A stretch of DNA of 64,000 nucleotides from Cryptomeria japonica (taxonomy: Eukaryota; Streptophyta; Pinopsida; Cupressales; Cupressaceae): positions 141,951,299 to 142,015,298 of the forward strand of contig NC_081406.1 in the NCBI RefSeq assembly GCF_030272615.1, in the 5' to 3' direction. Both the position numbers and the translations under genes were made by a program. Shown one piece after another: positions 1 to 10,814 of this stretch. Under the pieces are notes generated by a model. The model had not been told where the DNA came from, searched no databases, and worked only from the letters and a program-made list of their open reading frames with translations. Numbering within the stretch: position 1 is the stretch's first letter; the number at the start of each line of letters is the position of its first letter.

Positions 1-647
1 TAGGTGGTGATCAAGTTATAACCAAGGGTGACCAACCCATGGTACCACCATTCGTGGGCCACTCCATCCAGGTGCAAGGTAGCAAACTTGATGGCATCTT
101 CTTCCGGCATAGGCCTCAAGGACAAGTAATTGTCCAACTTCTGCACCCATGCTCTAGCGGTGCTCTTAGTGCTTCCATCAAAGTGTGCTAAAGTCACTCT
201 TCCAAGAGCTTGCTGATAATCTCTTGGGGCAACAAATCTATTGTCATTCCTCCTTCCTCTCTTTATTTTTTGATTCATAAATTGATCCAAAGTGAGGATA
301 TCTTGGATCTCACTAGGGAGAGAAGCATACTCCATGTAGTTGTTCCTTATTTCATCAGCTGTAGGTATCTCCATTTCAGCTTACTGTGCTTCTTTTGGCA
401 GGAATACAAGTTGTAGAGGTCTTGGGGCCGAACCTCTACTGTTGCTCCTGTTGTTACTCCCATTTCCATTGCCTACAGGAGCATTAGAAGTGCTGGCTTC
501 TGGTCCATTGTTGGGTTGGTTAGGGGTCCCAACAACGTTTTGATTAAGTTTGGCCAGCAGTAAAGACATCATGTCCATCATTCCATTGAATTGTCTCTCA
601 GCCTTCTAATCAGGTGCCTCATTCTGTTCTGTAGCCTTGTCTGCCAT
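1..647 (-). pseudogene. Element A: Ty3/gypsy gag, N-terminal part, cut by the window edge
   Basis: Reading the minus strand from an ATG at 645-647 gives one continuous frame, broken by a TAG (about 609) and a TAA (about 380), that runs off the left edge. It opens with MADKATEQNE, then a Gln/Asn/Ser-rich stretch, then a typical plant gag core with RDYQQALGRVTLAHFDGS and a later LDGVAHEWW segment. Family knowledge: this is the capsid-forming gag of Ty3/gypsy elements. The frame lies directly downstream of the PBS and LTR at 835-2664, so it is the first gene of element A. The two stops make this copy non-functional. Protease and polymerase would lie beyond the window. Confidence 0.75.
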
Positions 648-834
648 TGAATCCACTGAATCTGCAGAATCCAAATCCTTCCCTTTGTTTCTCAGTACTT
701 CTGAAAATGTATCCTCTTCCGACACTACCGGAATCTGAAACTGTTGTCTCTTTTGTTCTCGGTTGTAGTATCAAACGTCTCTGTCACTCATGGAGAATTC
801 TGAATCCTCTGAAACTCACAAGTTGGCAGGAAAA

Positions 835-849
835 CCAACTTTGATACTA
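835..849 (-). other. Primer binding site of element A (initiator tRNA-Met type)
   Basis: The minus strand reads TAGTATCAAAGTTGG one base after the LTR end. It resembles the usual plant PBS TGGTATCAGAGC with a G-to-A change at base 2. This fixes the LTR end at 851 and the minus orientation of element A. Confidence 0.7.
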
Positions 850-1065
850 CTGTAATATCCCGGATATTTTTTTTGTTTTTTAAGATCAATAAGGATCATC
901 AACCAACATATACCCATTAAGGTTAGAAAGCATAAACTCAAAGCTTGTTGAAAAAGCAACCCTTCCACTTTCTGATCACCAAGTGCCCAATGTGGGAAGG
1001 TGAGAGCATACAGTGAAGAGGGGATCGTTAGATCACAAATCTGCTAAAATGATAAAGTAAATACA

Positions 1066-1340
1066 ATACTGGGCGGCAAGCCAGCCCCTTCCGCTTATCC
1101 AGAGGGAAAGCCAGAGACTTGGCGGTGAACCAGCCAAGAGAACCATACAGCAAACACAAATCACTCAACTGCAGTATTTCAGCGGGAGGACTGAATTACA
1201 AATACTCAACTTGACCGCTTATGCAGCGGGAGGACCATTACAACCAATCATCACTCGACCGCTTATGCAGCGGTCGAGTGATGAGTGGGAGGACTGAATT
1301 ACAATTTAACTGATGTGGGCAGCAAGCTAGCCTCTTCCAC
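1066..1340. repeat. GC-rich short repeat block with a perfect 14-bp hairpin
   Basis: Imperfect repeats of 'gaccgcttatgcagcggg' and 'gcaagccagcc..cttccgctt' lie inside LTR A. Positions 1249-1262 and 1270-1283 are perfect inverted repeats (14 bp) around a 7-base loop ttatgca. Confidence 0.7.
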
Positions 1341-2419
1341 TTTTCAGTGGGATGAGAGATTACAAGCTAGAATGGGTTAGTAGTACTACTACTTAACCTT
1401 ACAATAACAGAGAGAGTGAGAGTAGAAGAATAGTGCTGAACATAAAAGATAATAAGCATGAAACTCTGCTAACATCAAAATTGCAGGCTGAAAATGCATA
1501 ACCAGCAGCCGATAAACCCACTAAATCACTCATATCTCTCTCAATACTTACCCAATTCACCCAAAATCAAACCCAAACCAACACTAGACCAGAGGCGATG
1601 AAGACAAACCAGAAGTATGCTATCAAAACACCCTCATTTATTTGGCACACATCCCAATGCACCAGACCTAGAAGGATGAATGAGCCGGTACCCAAAATGA
1701 CCGGACACTCAGGCAGAGAGGTGTGATAAAAATTGTGCTTTAGCCACAAGTAAACCAGCAACTCCAAAATCGCTCCAAAGACCAAAAAGACTAAGATACG
1801 CACTGAAGGTATGGTAGATTACAACACACAGCTAGGTACTATATTTCAAGTACAAAATTGGAAAGTACTAGGGAGCCGCACTCCGAAGCCTCAAAGTTCT
1901 GACGCCAATCCGGCAACATAACAATGTAAATTTTCAAGATGTCTAGAATGAGAGCCCAAGGCTCATATTTATAACTTCACGCCTTCCCAAATGCAAATGC
2001 GAAAGGCGCCAAACTTCTTTCAAATTCAATTTCATTTCACCTTATGTCTCCCCATTAACTTGGCGCCCACTTACCTTTCCTAGGTAAGTTCGAACTTCCT
2101 CATGGTGGCATCATTTTTGCAAAATAACATTAGACCAAAGATTTTTTAATCCTCTAAATGACCACCACAAATTCACCCTCTGACTTAGGAGATAATCAAA
2201 TGAATATTACTTAATTATATTTTTCCTAAGTCACCTCCACAATTAATCAGCAATTTAAATATTAAACCTTTGACAAGGATATAATATTTAATTAAATTAC
2301 TATGACTCCCATACTGATCATAAATAGAAACTAGGATGAAGTGGAGTGAAGAAGACCAAAGAACTGCTGCAAGAACAGGACCCTGTCCACTGCCAAAAAT
2401 AGAAATACTCCATACTGCC

Positions 2420-2439
2420 ACTTACTAAAAATAGTAAGT
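2420..2439. promoter_or_regulatory. 20-bp U3 palindrome, copy 1
   Basis: ACTTACTA and TAGTAAGT arms around a 4-base A/T centre, about 225 bases inside the U3 edge of LTR A. The same 20-mer, or its complement, recurs at 2534, 15829 and 63601. Function unknown; a protein-binding site is a guess. Confidence 0.55.
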
Positions 2440-2533
2440 CATGAACTACTGCTCCGAAAAACATGATCTTTGCACCCAATGACAGAGCATGGAAAGCTTA
2501 GTAGGACAGTATCATCAAAACAACCAACCCCTA

Positions 2534-2553
2534 ACTTACTAAAAATAGTAAGT
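2534..2553. promoter_or_regulatory. 20-bp U3 palindrome, copy 2
   Basis: Second identical copy, about 111 bases from the U3 edge of LTR A, 114 bases from the first copy. Confidence 0.55.
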
Positions 2554-2664
2554 TCTCGCCTCATCAATGTTTGAAACCCTAATTCTTCGTTCCACATAGC
2601 CTACGAGTCTCAGGAATAGGCCAATGGACCACTGGAAGTACATCATCGAGAAGGGGACATTACA

Positions 2665-4092
2665 GTAGGTTAAAGATATATACCACTATCTTGTGCTTGA
2701 TTGGCCACTCTATAGACTTTGCATTTCCTGATGAGATCAAGAGGTAGTCAGGAGTGCATCTTCTTCTTTATCTCCATGTCATCTTGAGTGTTCATCCAAA
2801 AGTCCTCTACCTGAAACACATGTTTATACTTTCTTCCGGCCATTCCCTCTATATTATCATAGGGATCAAAGTTATCTCTAGAAGCAAATGGTGTGAGTGA
2901 GTAGAGAGATAACTCCTCCTCGACACTTTCAGCTGCTTGCAAGGAAGGACAAACTTCTATAGAATTTCCAAGTGAAATGGGAATATTGATGACATTTCCA
3001 TATTTGTACGTTAGTGTTTTGGCACATGCTGACAATTGTCTTGCCACCTCAAGTAGCACTATCCGTTATGTTTATCTTTGAATCCTTATGTATGTGAATT
3101 TGGGAAATTGAATGAACCATGCACCATATTGCTTGACAAGTTCTTGTGCCTCCGGAGACAATCGCTGATGGATTCCACCTTATAGAGTCCTAGTGATATG
3201 CATAGTGAAAGTATCATTGACTGTTCTGTAGTGCTGTTTAGGTGGGTGATGCAATCGTTCATAGGAATCACAAACTCTTATCTCTCCAGGCCTTCTCCTA
3301 ACTATGCCTTTATGTGGTAGTCCCGCATATTCATAATTCCTTGCTAGAGAATATATGACATATGAGCTCATGTGGAATGACTTAGTGGGAACTAACCTTC
3401 TCAGTTGTACATCTAGGCTATTGCTAATGATCCTTGCCCAATTGATTGTTCCTTTCCCTTGGATGATCACTTGTATAAAGAAGAACATCCATTTATCAAA
3501 ATAAAAAGCTTGAGGCATCTATGATTTGGCTGAGCATGGTGATCAAATCCCTAAATTCATCTTGAAAGTCAATTCGGTCTGGCCCATTGGGTACCTTCTT
3601 TAGGCGAGGTCTACTCTTTAACAACCAATCCTTGTTGATGACTGTTAAACATGCATCCAGATCATCTTCATAGATTGATTTAGCTCCTTCTAAACTTCTA
3701 TAAATCATGTTTCTTTGTTTTGATAGGTGGAAAGATTTGCTGATAGCCGCCTCTAATAGGTAAGCAAGAACGGTTCCATCCTTGGTCACTATTGTCCTTG
3801 AGTGTGAATCGTAGTGTTTGGCACACTCAATCATTAGTTCATGACATCTGACTGCAAGAGGGAAGCCAACTGCCTTGATGATTCCGCTTTCTATTATCGT
3901 CTTGGCTATAGGTGATGGTTTGCCAATATATGGTGCCTCACGAAACTTCTTCACATTGAAGTTTCCAAGGTTAGTATCTCCAATGCCGCTCCAACGGGAT
4001 GTGATTTTAGTCTCCAAATCATTGTTCCTTTGATCTTCTTTGATGAGAACCTCTCGGGAGATAGATCCACTTGCCTTGGGTGCTGCCATCAT
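2665..4092 (-). pseudogene. E1 LTR-encoded protein, N-terminal half, decayed
   Basis: This frame is clearly homologous to the long E3 ORF at 33686. Shared blocks include GDTNLGNF, the AxxYIGKPSP segment, MSSYVIYSLAR, VNDTFTM and YGAWFIQFPKFTYIR. The start MMAAPKASGS follows a TAG/GTGA junction that could be a splice acceptor. There is a frameshift near 3510, a TAG near 3180 and a TGA at the position where E3 has Arg (SRLPLD). I do not recognise the protein family. Nothing is known of its function; it should not be called gag, since no zinc knuckle or protease follows. Reading stops at the element A insertion. Confidence 0.7.
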
Positions 4093-4439
4093 TCACCTAT
4101 GAGAGATGTTCAAGTTAGGGTTTTGGCAAAATTATGAAAATTATTGACTTTAAACTTGTAAAACCTTAGGAATGACAATAAAATGTTGATTCAAACTAGC
4201 CCTATACTTTAATGAATCTAATCAAATGTTCAATAAGATTGATCTATTTCTGTATATGCACCCTTGATAAAGAGACCTAACTTGAATGAATTAAGGGTTT
4301 CTGCTTCTAATCAGACCTTATTTTGATCTTAAATTACATTCCTTACCTCTGGTTTTTTAATGATTTTCTTCTAAATATGATCAAAGGACTGATAATAATC
4401 AATGAATTCACTGTGTGGAAGGTAAATTTAATGCCCTAG

Positions 4440-5430
4440 CGCAAATCTGGGCTGTCTAATGATGAAATTTACAGGTTGATATGTCTCCTAGCTGGGTAAA
4501 TTCGCTCCCTCTTGATTAATTTTGATGCTCTATGATGAATTCGCCTTTCTAAGACATCAGATCCGTATCTTCAATGCTCAAATTTGTCTTCCTTGATCAT
4601 CAGATCTGCACCTTTAATGTCCAATTTCGCCCTTGTGCTACAGTAACTCACATATGTTTTGATGAAATTCGCTCATGTACTGATAAAATTTGCTACCTTG
4701 CTGAAGAAATTCGCTCATACGCTGAGTAAATTCTATAAGTCTTCTTTCAAATTCGTACTCGGAGAAAGAATATGTTTGAATTGATGATCAAATGACTTGT
4801 TTTGACCTCTCCTTTATATGCGCTTAGGGAAATAGGCACACCTTTTCCCATAAGGCCGACTTGACTTGGATTAAATAAAATTTTAAGTTGCTTTTCCCAA
4901 TAAGGCCGACTTAACACGAATTCTTCATCTCCCTTGCAATTCAAATTTTGAATTAATTTTGGTGCCAAAATACTTGAATTTGAGGAATTCGCTCAAAATA
5001 GGGAGCAAGGTACATGATTTCACCAATTTCGCTCTTGACCTTGGACAAGGTACATGACTTGAAAAAGCTTCGCTCCAAATATGAGGCAAGGTACATAACT
5101 TCAAGGAGAAGTTTCGCTCTAACTTGTGAGTGAGGTACATGCCCTTTGATGAAAATTCTTTCAAATTAATGAGTAAGGGACATGTCCTTAGCAAGGTACG
5201 GGGTTTCATAGAATTTTTTTTTACTCAATCCCTTAACTTTCTTTCACTTCATTGAATCATATCTTAAGTCTTTAAATCACACCAACATGAAACATATCAG
5301 ATTTTGACCTTTAGGAAGGCTCAAGGAAGAACTTCGCTCTAAAAATGAGGCAAAGGACGGGATCTTAGGGGAAGTTCGCTTGGATTTCGGAGCAAGGTAT
5401 AGGACCTAAATGAAATTCAAGGAGGGCACT
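4440..5430 (-). repeat. E1 U3 repeat array ('TTCGCTC' units)
   Basis: About ten loosely spaced units have TTCGCTC near one end; several also have GGAGCAAGGTAC or a decayed form, giving a weak GCTCC/GGAGC dyad. Spacing is about 30-60 bases. It holds the same position between LTR start and ORF promoter as the arrays in E3 and F1. Confidence 0.55.
4813..4819 (-). promoter_or_regulatory. TATA box upstream of the E1 ORF
   Basis: The minus strand reads GCGCATATAAAGGAGAGG, closely matching GCGCCTATAAAGGAAGGG in E3 (33188). It lies about 720 bases upstream of the ORF start. Conservation between two divergent copies supports a real promoter. Confidence 0.6.
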
Positions 5431-5698
5431 ATTCGTTCAACCAAGGTTTTCTCTTGCAACTAGAAATATGATTTGATAAGACAAGAAACTTAGGAACAAT
5501 CTAAGGGGTCCTCAATTGCTCACCTCATCTCTACTCACCTAACCTTCTTTCATCAACGAATCACTCTCAAAAGCATGCTTGCTGACTTACTTCTCTCCAC
5601 TCACAAGAAAAGCATAGAGAAACTAAGCTAAGAAGGCAAGACCTAAAAAAAAGGGGGGTCCCCAACTTGAAGGGGCGATGTGTGAAGTGGTCACAACA

Positions 5699-7683
5699 AG
5701 TGTGTAGCTTGATACCAACTTAAAAAATGAAGCAATATTGGTGCGTTTACTATCAATAGCATGCCAAAATTTGCACTCGACAGATGATTCCAATAGCACA
5801 TATATGAAAACTCTCCTTTACTGGTTTGAAGGTAGAGAAATGATGTAATGTGACTCACCTAAGATTATCATAGCTTGCATACTCTTCAACACCAAACAAA
5901 TTGCTCCCCAATTAGCATCCCTTGAATCACCACGCTCTTCTACAAAAGGATGTAAAAAATCATAAATGTAACATTGAAAGCCTGAATACATTACCTCCAT
6001 ATTTCTATCAAATGCCACAATAGTTGCGTTCCTTTGCATGTCAACATTTTGGATAATATGAGTTAAGAGTTAAGTATGAAAGATCTATCACCAAAAAATC
6101 TTTCAACCACAACATCATTGCGGGTCCTAGACCTGTGATATAGAAGTCCTTACAAATCTTTTGTTCACTCCAAAGGATAAAAAATATTCTTCCCTTCACG
6201 GAGTGCTTTGACTTGACTTTGGTCCTTTAATATATATTTTATTAATTATCTCATGCACTATCGTGGGCCATTACTTTTAATAACCAGATTTGTTGCCTTA
6301 AAAGGCAACCCGCTGATTTGTTATTTGACAAGCAAGAAGAAAACTTCATTACTTTGTATGGCATTGCAATATATTTAGTCTATTTGACTATGTTCATTTA
6401 TTGCAATGTTCATTCTTTTTTTTTGTGAGTGAATCTAACAAAGAACTAACCATTTCACATCTTATAAATTGAAAGCAATGACTAATGGCCATATATTTTG
6501 AAAACATTTTGAATTATGTATTCTTTACTAAAAAGAAGCTCCATGTGAAAGCTAAGGTTCATGGAAATCATCCCAAATGCCAAATTGATTTTCCCAACAA
6601 ACTGATTAATGAATAGATGAATAGATACATTGCATACAAAATCTTGTTTGCATGCCATGAACTTTGACTTTCTTCAATTCTTTATGTTTCTAAATACCAA
6701 CTTGAATCTTGGAAGCAATTTTAAAATCTATTCTCAACCATATAGTGATCCCAAAAAATAGCGTACAAGATTTTGATGACCTGATGCATTTGCCTATTCC
6801 TTTTCCAAATCCATCAATTTCTTCAACAAATGATCTAAACACACAGCTAGTTCTTTCCAACCAAAAGTTTTCTCAAAAACATAAGAAGTTGCATGCATGT
6901 ATGAATGTTTTTCTATTTCAAGTATACCAACAGTAAAATATAGAGAGTTTATTCTTCTATTTGCTTATTTACAATAATACTTTACAAAATATGTTCCAAT
7001 CACTGACCAAATCATTTTGTGCATAATAATGGTTAATAGTGTGGAACAACCATATAAAATTCACATAAATTAAATGAGGAATACGCACTTGACATAACCA
7101 GACAGAAGATTCGTAGGCCAAAGGTTGGGCCGTCCATGCATGGGAATAATACTATGTGGAGAAAGCTCTAAAAATTGGCGTGTTGTCTCCATGTAATCCT
7201 GTACAATACCACTCACTGTTTTGAAAAAAACTCTCAACTATGCCACATGGTATTACATACAAGTTAATTAACTCTTTAATGTGAAAAAGAAGGAATTAGG
7301 ATGGGCATATTTATCAAGAAAAGTGCAAGCAAAGTATTCAATGCATAAACAAGATGAATTTTTTTGGAATATAGATTACATTGTAATGCAAAAATAACCG
7401 ATTTGTACAAATAAAAACTAAAATAGAATTCAATATAGAAAAAGTTGATACAACCTAAAATTGTAGCATAAAAAAATAACAATGCCTTGGAACATTATAT
7501 TTGTCCTATTTAACCCTTCTACACAAATTATACATAACTCATTACGATTGAAATGGTTTGAATAAATCATTTTATTAATTGCATTATGCAGGCTACAGTA
7601 ATCCCCTTATTAGTCCAAAGGTAAAAAAAATGTTTGATTTATCCCAATGCTTGATTGAGGTGATGTATTTAGTGGGTGATTCA
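5699..7683. other. No clear gene; A/T-rich host or old repeat DNA, one possible exon
   Basis: A 73-codon minus-strand frame at 5818-6039 contains a plausible splice donor (AG/GTGAGT at about 5859), which would leave a 60-codon exon with GFQCYIYDFLHPFVEERGDS. I do not recognise the family and see no linked exons. Other short frames here (e.g. 6709-6936) have no recognisable content. Confidence 0.3.
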
Positions 7684-7691
7684 AGATTTAC

Positions 7692-8316
7692 CTAAGTTAC
7701 CGGTTCTTCCCCTTTTGGCCTGGGTTCAGGTTCTGGTTCTTGCCCGGTCCTGGTTCTCCCTGGGTTCTCCTTGGGTTCCTCCCGGGTCCTTCCCAGGTGG
7801 AAACCATGTCGAACCCAGGAGGACCTGGGTGAACCCAGGAGGATCCGCATGAACCTAGGCCCGTGGTTTCCAAAAAACAGGGCCATGGGTCAAAAAAACA
7901 ATATAAAACAATAAAAAAAGACTTTTTAAAATAGTTTTTTAATAATAAGACTCTAATTCGCCCCTTTATGACTTTTTGAAAAAGACTTGAAACTTGAATA
8001 TTATCCTTTTTGCAAATTATGAATATGATATTATCTTTTTTGTGATATATGAATATTTATTGGCATTGGCAATTAATAATTATGGATTTATGATTTATGA
8101 TTTATGATTTATGTATGGAAAGTCACATTGTATATTTTATTTTTGTATGGATTGTATATATTGAACATATATATAATATATGGGTATATATATATAATTA
8201 AAATATATATATATATATATATATATATACGGACGAACTTGTACCCATACCCAAGATTTTTTTTTTGCCGAATCCACGAATCCGTACCCGAATCTGAACC
8301 CGAACTGGTAACTTAG
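7692..8316. mobile_element. hAT-type non-autonomous DNA transposon (MITE), 625 bp
   Basis: The ends are inverted repeats: CTAAGTTACCGGTTC on the left and, reverse complemented, CTAAGTTACCAGTTC on the right (14 of 15 match). The element is flanked by a perfect 8-bp direct repeat AGATTTAC (7684-7691 and 8317-8324), the duplication size typical of the hAT superfamily. Both subterminal regions are rich in GGTTC/GAACC-type repeats. The interior is A/T rich with no transposase, so it would need a transposase supplied in trans. Confidence 0.85.
8165..8230. repeat. TA-rich microsatellite inside the MITE
   Basis: Runs of alternating A and T, including an uninterrupted AT stretch of about 26 bases near 8204-8229. 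Confidence 0.85.
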
Positions 8317-8324
8317 AGATTTAC

Positions 8325-8620
8325 TAATTATAATATCTACTTTGCAACTATGAGATTTGAGGAAAAAAAATAGGCTTATTATGACTCATTATATACAGTG
8401 ATACTTCCTCATTAAATTTTAATATACTTTGGTTATTATTACTTTTCAAGAAAGCACCATTGTGATCCATAAAAAGGAAGGATATTCCTCATGCTTGTTT
8501 GTCAACAACAGATATAAATCTTAGTAAATGGAGAGTTTACATGATTAGAACTTGCTAATCATATAAATAGCAAGGAAATGAAGCACAAAGATAAAAAGCC
8601 ATCTTGTAAGAGGATGCATA
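8325..8620. other. Spacer between MITE and TRIM; no feature seen
   Basis: A/T-rich sequence without a recognisable frame or repeat. Confidence 0.5.
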
Positions 8621-8995
8621 TGTTGGAAACACGGTTGTTGTTGCACCAAAAGATCGACCTGTTAATGCCCGATATAACCGTGAGACTTAATGAATCCACG
8701 GGAGGCAATTCAGCCATGTCACAAACCCGGGCACTGTATTGCACAACACAAGAAGACCAAGGGCGCACACCTTGCAACAATGCCCCCCCCTCGCAAGTGG
8801 GGGGTTTGAACCTGTGACTCAAGCTTTGATACCACTTGTTGGAAACACGGTTGCCGTTGCACCAAAAGGTTGACCTGTTAATGTCCAATACAACTACAAG
8901 ACTTAATGAATCTATGGGAGGCAGTTAAGCCATGTCGCAAACGCGAACGCTGTGTTGCACAACACAAGGAGACCAAGGGCGCATACCTTGCAAGA
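8621..8995 (-). mobile_element. Complete TRIM (miniature LTR retrotransposon), 375 bp
   Basis: Two 159-bp direct repeats (8621-8779 and 8837-8995) flank a 57-bp interior. The left repeat starts TGTTGG and ends CAACA; the right one ends in CAAGA, a decayed terminus. Reading the minus strand, the interior begins with TGGTATCAAAGC (8834 down to 8823), a PBS for initiator tRNA-Met. It ends with a G-run before the other LTR, in the PPT position. A perfect 5-bp duplication GCATA flanks it (8616-8620 and 8996-9000). There is no coding capacity; mobilisation would depend on another element. Confidence 0.9.
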
Positions 8996-9210
8996 GCATA
9001 TGCATGTAAATTACAGATCTTATTGAAAACTATTAGTATAAGCAAAGAAATGAGATTAGAGAAAAAGGCTCAAGTCTCAAGGAGAAAACACAATGTTAAA
9101 TAGATAGATACGTTTACTATTACTACCTATTAAAGTTAGTATAACAAGCTCATTAAAGAGCTTCAACAACTACAACATATTTAATGGCCTACACCTAACT
9201 ACCTATATTA

Positions 9211-9605
9211 TTACATCGTTTTGCTAATAAATTTTAATATATTATTCTGACAGCTCCCATTAATGACTAAACTAGAAACAACACTGAGCTTGTTCCAAAA
9301 TTTGAGAGAGTAACTCGGACCAAGTGGTTTAGTTTTTAAATCAACAGTCTGCTCCTGAGAAGTGTGAACATAAAGAAAATGTCTTCTCAATTTGCAGCTA
9401 CCAACTATAGTGATGATGAATCTTAATGTGTTTGGTTTGAGCATAATAAACTAGATTTTGACCAACTTCAATACTCTCCAATTATCACAAAAAGTGTATT
9501 ACTTTTCCATGAAATCACTCTTGAATCCATGGAGAAGATGTACCTAGTTGTAGACTGTAAATTATCAACAAATCCCGCCCAACTGGGGCCTGCATACCTA
9601 ATCAA
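9211..9605 (-). pseudogene. Copia-type RNase H relic
   Basis: Minus-strand translation, with several stops, gives YAGPSWAGFVD, then RVISWKSNT, then VHTSQEQTVDL with TKPLG. These match the C-terminal RNase H region of Ty1/copia polyproteins (YAG.WAGD.D..ST.GY, ISW.SKKQ, TKPL). No LTRs were found around it, so it is an old fragment. Confidence 0.7.
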
Positions 9606-10809
9606 ATAAAAAATTGTTGTCCTTTAATAAAATATGCCAAAGACGAGTACCTTTGACATACTACAAAACTCAATTTGTAGCTATTCAATAAGAGAGTTTT
9701 AGTTTTGACAAAAACCAAGGGAGATAACTAACAATGAAGCAAAGTTCAACTCTAATGGTTGTAAGATATATCAAGTAACTGTTGGAAATATTATCACTAA
9801 TGTCAAGGGGATTCATGTCAAACAAGTATCATGGACAAGATTTGTCATTGACGTTAAGTAACTACATTAGATCATCAGATAAAGAAACGGCAAAGGATAA
9901 AGAAAAGCATTGATTGAACAATCAATTGAATAGCTACCTTGAAGATTACTCTAGCAAACTAATAAGCAGTTTCTATCATCATTCTAATATGCAGCAATTG
10001 AAGGAGTTAAGGAAAGGTTGGAGACAACAACTTTTTTGAGAACAAAGCAGTGGTTTATTAGAACAAAAGGTTGACTTTCTAAAGACAAGCAGTGACTCAT
10101 ATGCCACATCGACTCTCTTAAGACACTCAATTAAAAGAGAATTAAGACATAAGCATGACAGCAATGAAGGTAATAAACAAAAGCAGCAAACAAATAATAA
10201 TTGGCCTCATGCTTATATTAAGAGTCAAGACAACGATAAAATGAAAGAACAATAACTATTGAAGGCATTGGTCATGGTTGTAAAGACAACAATTACAAGC
10301 AAAGGAAGCAACTTGTTTAGAAAGCAAATGAGACTTATGAATAATGGAGGAAGCACTTTGTTATTAAGAACAAACACAGATTAGAATAATACATTAAAGA
10401 AGCAACCGTTTAAATGACAAAGGCAACAATGACTATGTAATAAAGAAGAAGCGATTGTATGCAGTAGTTTATTATTAAAGGCAACGATGTGATGTCTAGC
10501 AGTGACACTTAGTATGAAGCGACCAACAACAATGAGTAGTCTTTAACAAGGTATATGGATAAAAACTAGAGCCGTTGATTAAGAGATGACAGGCTGACCA
10601 TAGTTGGAATGTTTGATTTGTTTTGTGCTAGCTGACCATCCTTTTTGATATGTTTCAAGACATATTTTATTGCCCAGGTAAACTGTGTTAATATGCAGCA
10701 ATGATAAGAAATAATACTGTTTAAAGTCAGTGCTTAATATCAAGTAAAGTATGGCAATTACATGAAGACAAATTTGTAAGGCTGTGATTACATAGAGACA
10801 GATTTGTTT
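9606..10809. other. No gene recognised
   Basis: A-rich DNA with many short 'agcaa/acaacaa' stretches and no convincing frame. Sequence left of the B insertion site; the same locus resumes at 19504. Confidence 0.5.
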
Positions 10810-10814
10810 GTTAA
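10810..10814. repeat. Left target-site duplication of element B (GTTAA)
   Basis: GTTAA here and at 19499-19503 flank the outer LTR ends TGATC and GATCA. Confidence 0.85.

Larger units (their letters stand above)
851..2664 (-). mobile_element. 5' LTR of element A (about 1.8 kb)
   Basis: On the minus strand the LTR starts TGTAATGTCCCC at 2664 and ends GGGATATTACA at 851, followed by the PBS. It carries a GC-rich repeat block at about 1066-1340 and two identical 20-bp palindromes near its 5' edge. The sequence to its right continues the E1 reading frame, so element A inserted into E1. The five bases after the LTR (2665-2669, gtagg) are the presumed target duplication; the partner copy is outside the window. 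Confidence 0.8.
2665..5698 (-). mobile_element. E1: giant E-type LTR, 5' portion, interrupted by element A
   Basis: On the minus strand the unit starts TGTTGTGACC at 5698. A CCCC/GGGG hairpin (about 5655-5675), a repeat array, a TATA box (4813-4819) and a long ORF follow. The ORF is cut by element A at 2664. The start and the layout match E3 at 30806. The 3' part lies beyond element A, outside the window, so the far boundary and TSD cannot be checked. Confidence 0.7.

Noticed and set aside
7692-7886. Arg/Pro/Glu-rich ORF at the MITE left end
   Set aside because: It is the translation of the GGTTC-type subterminal repeats and begins and ends within the TIR region.
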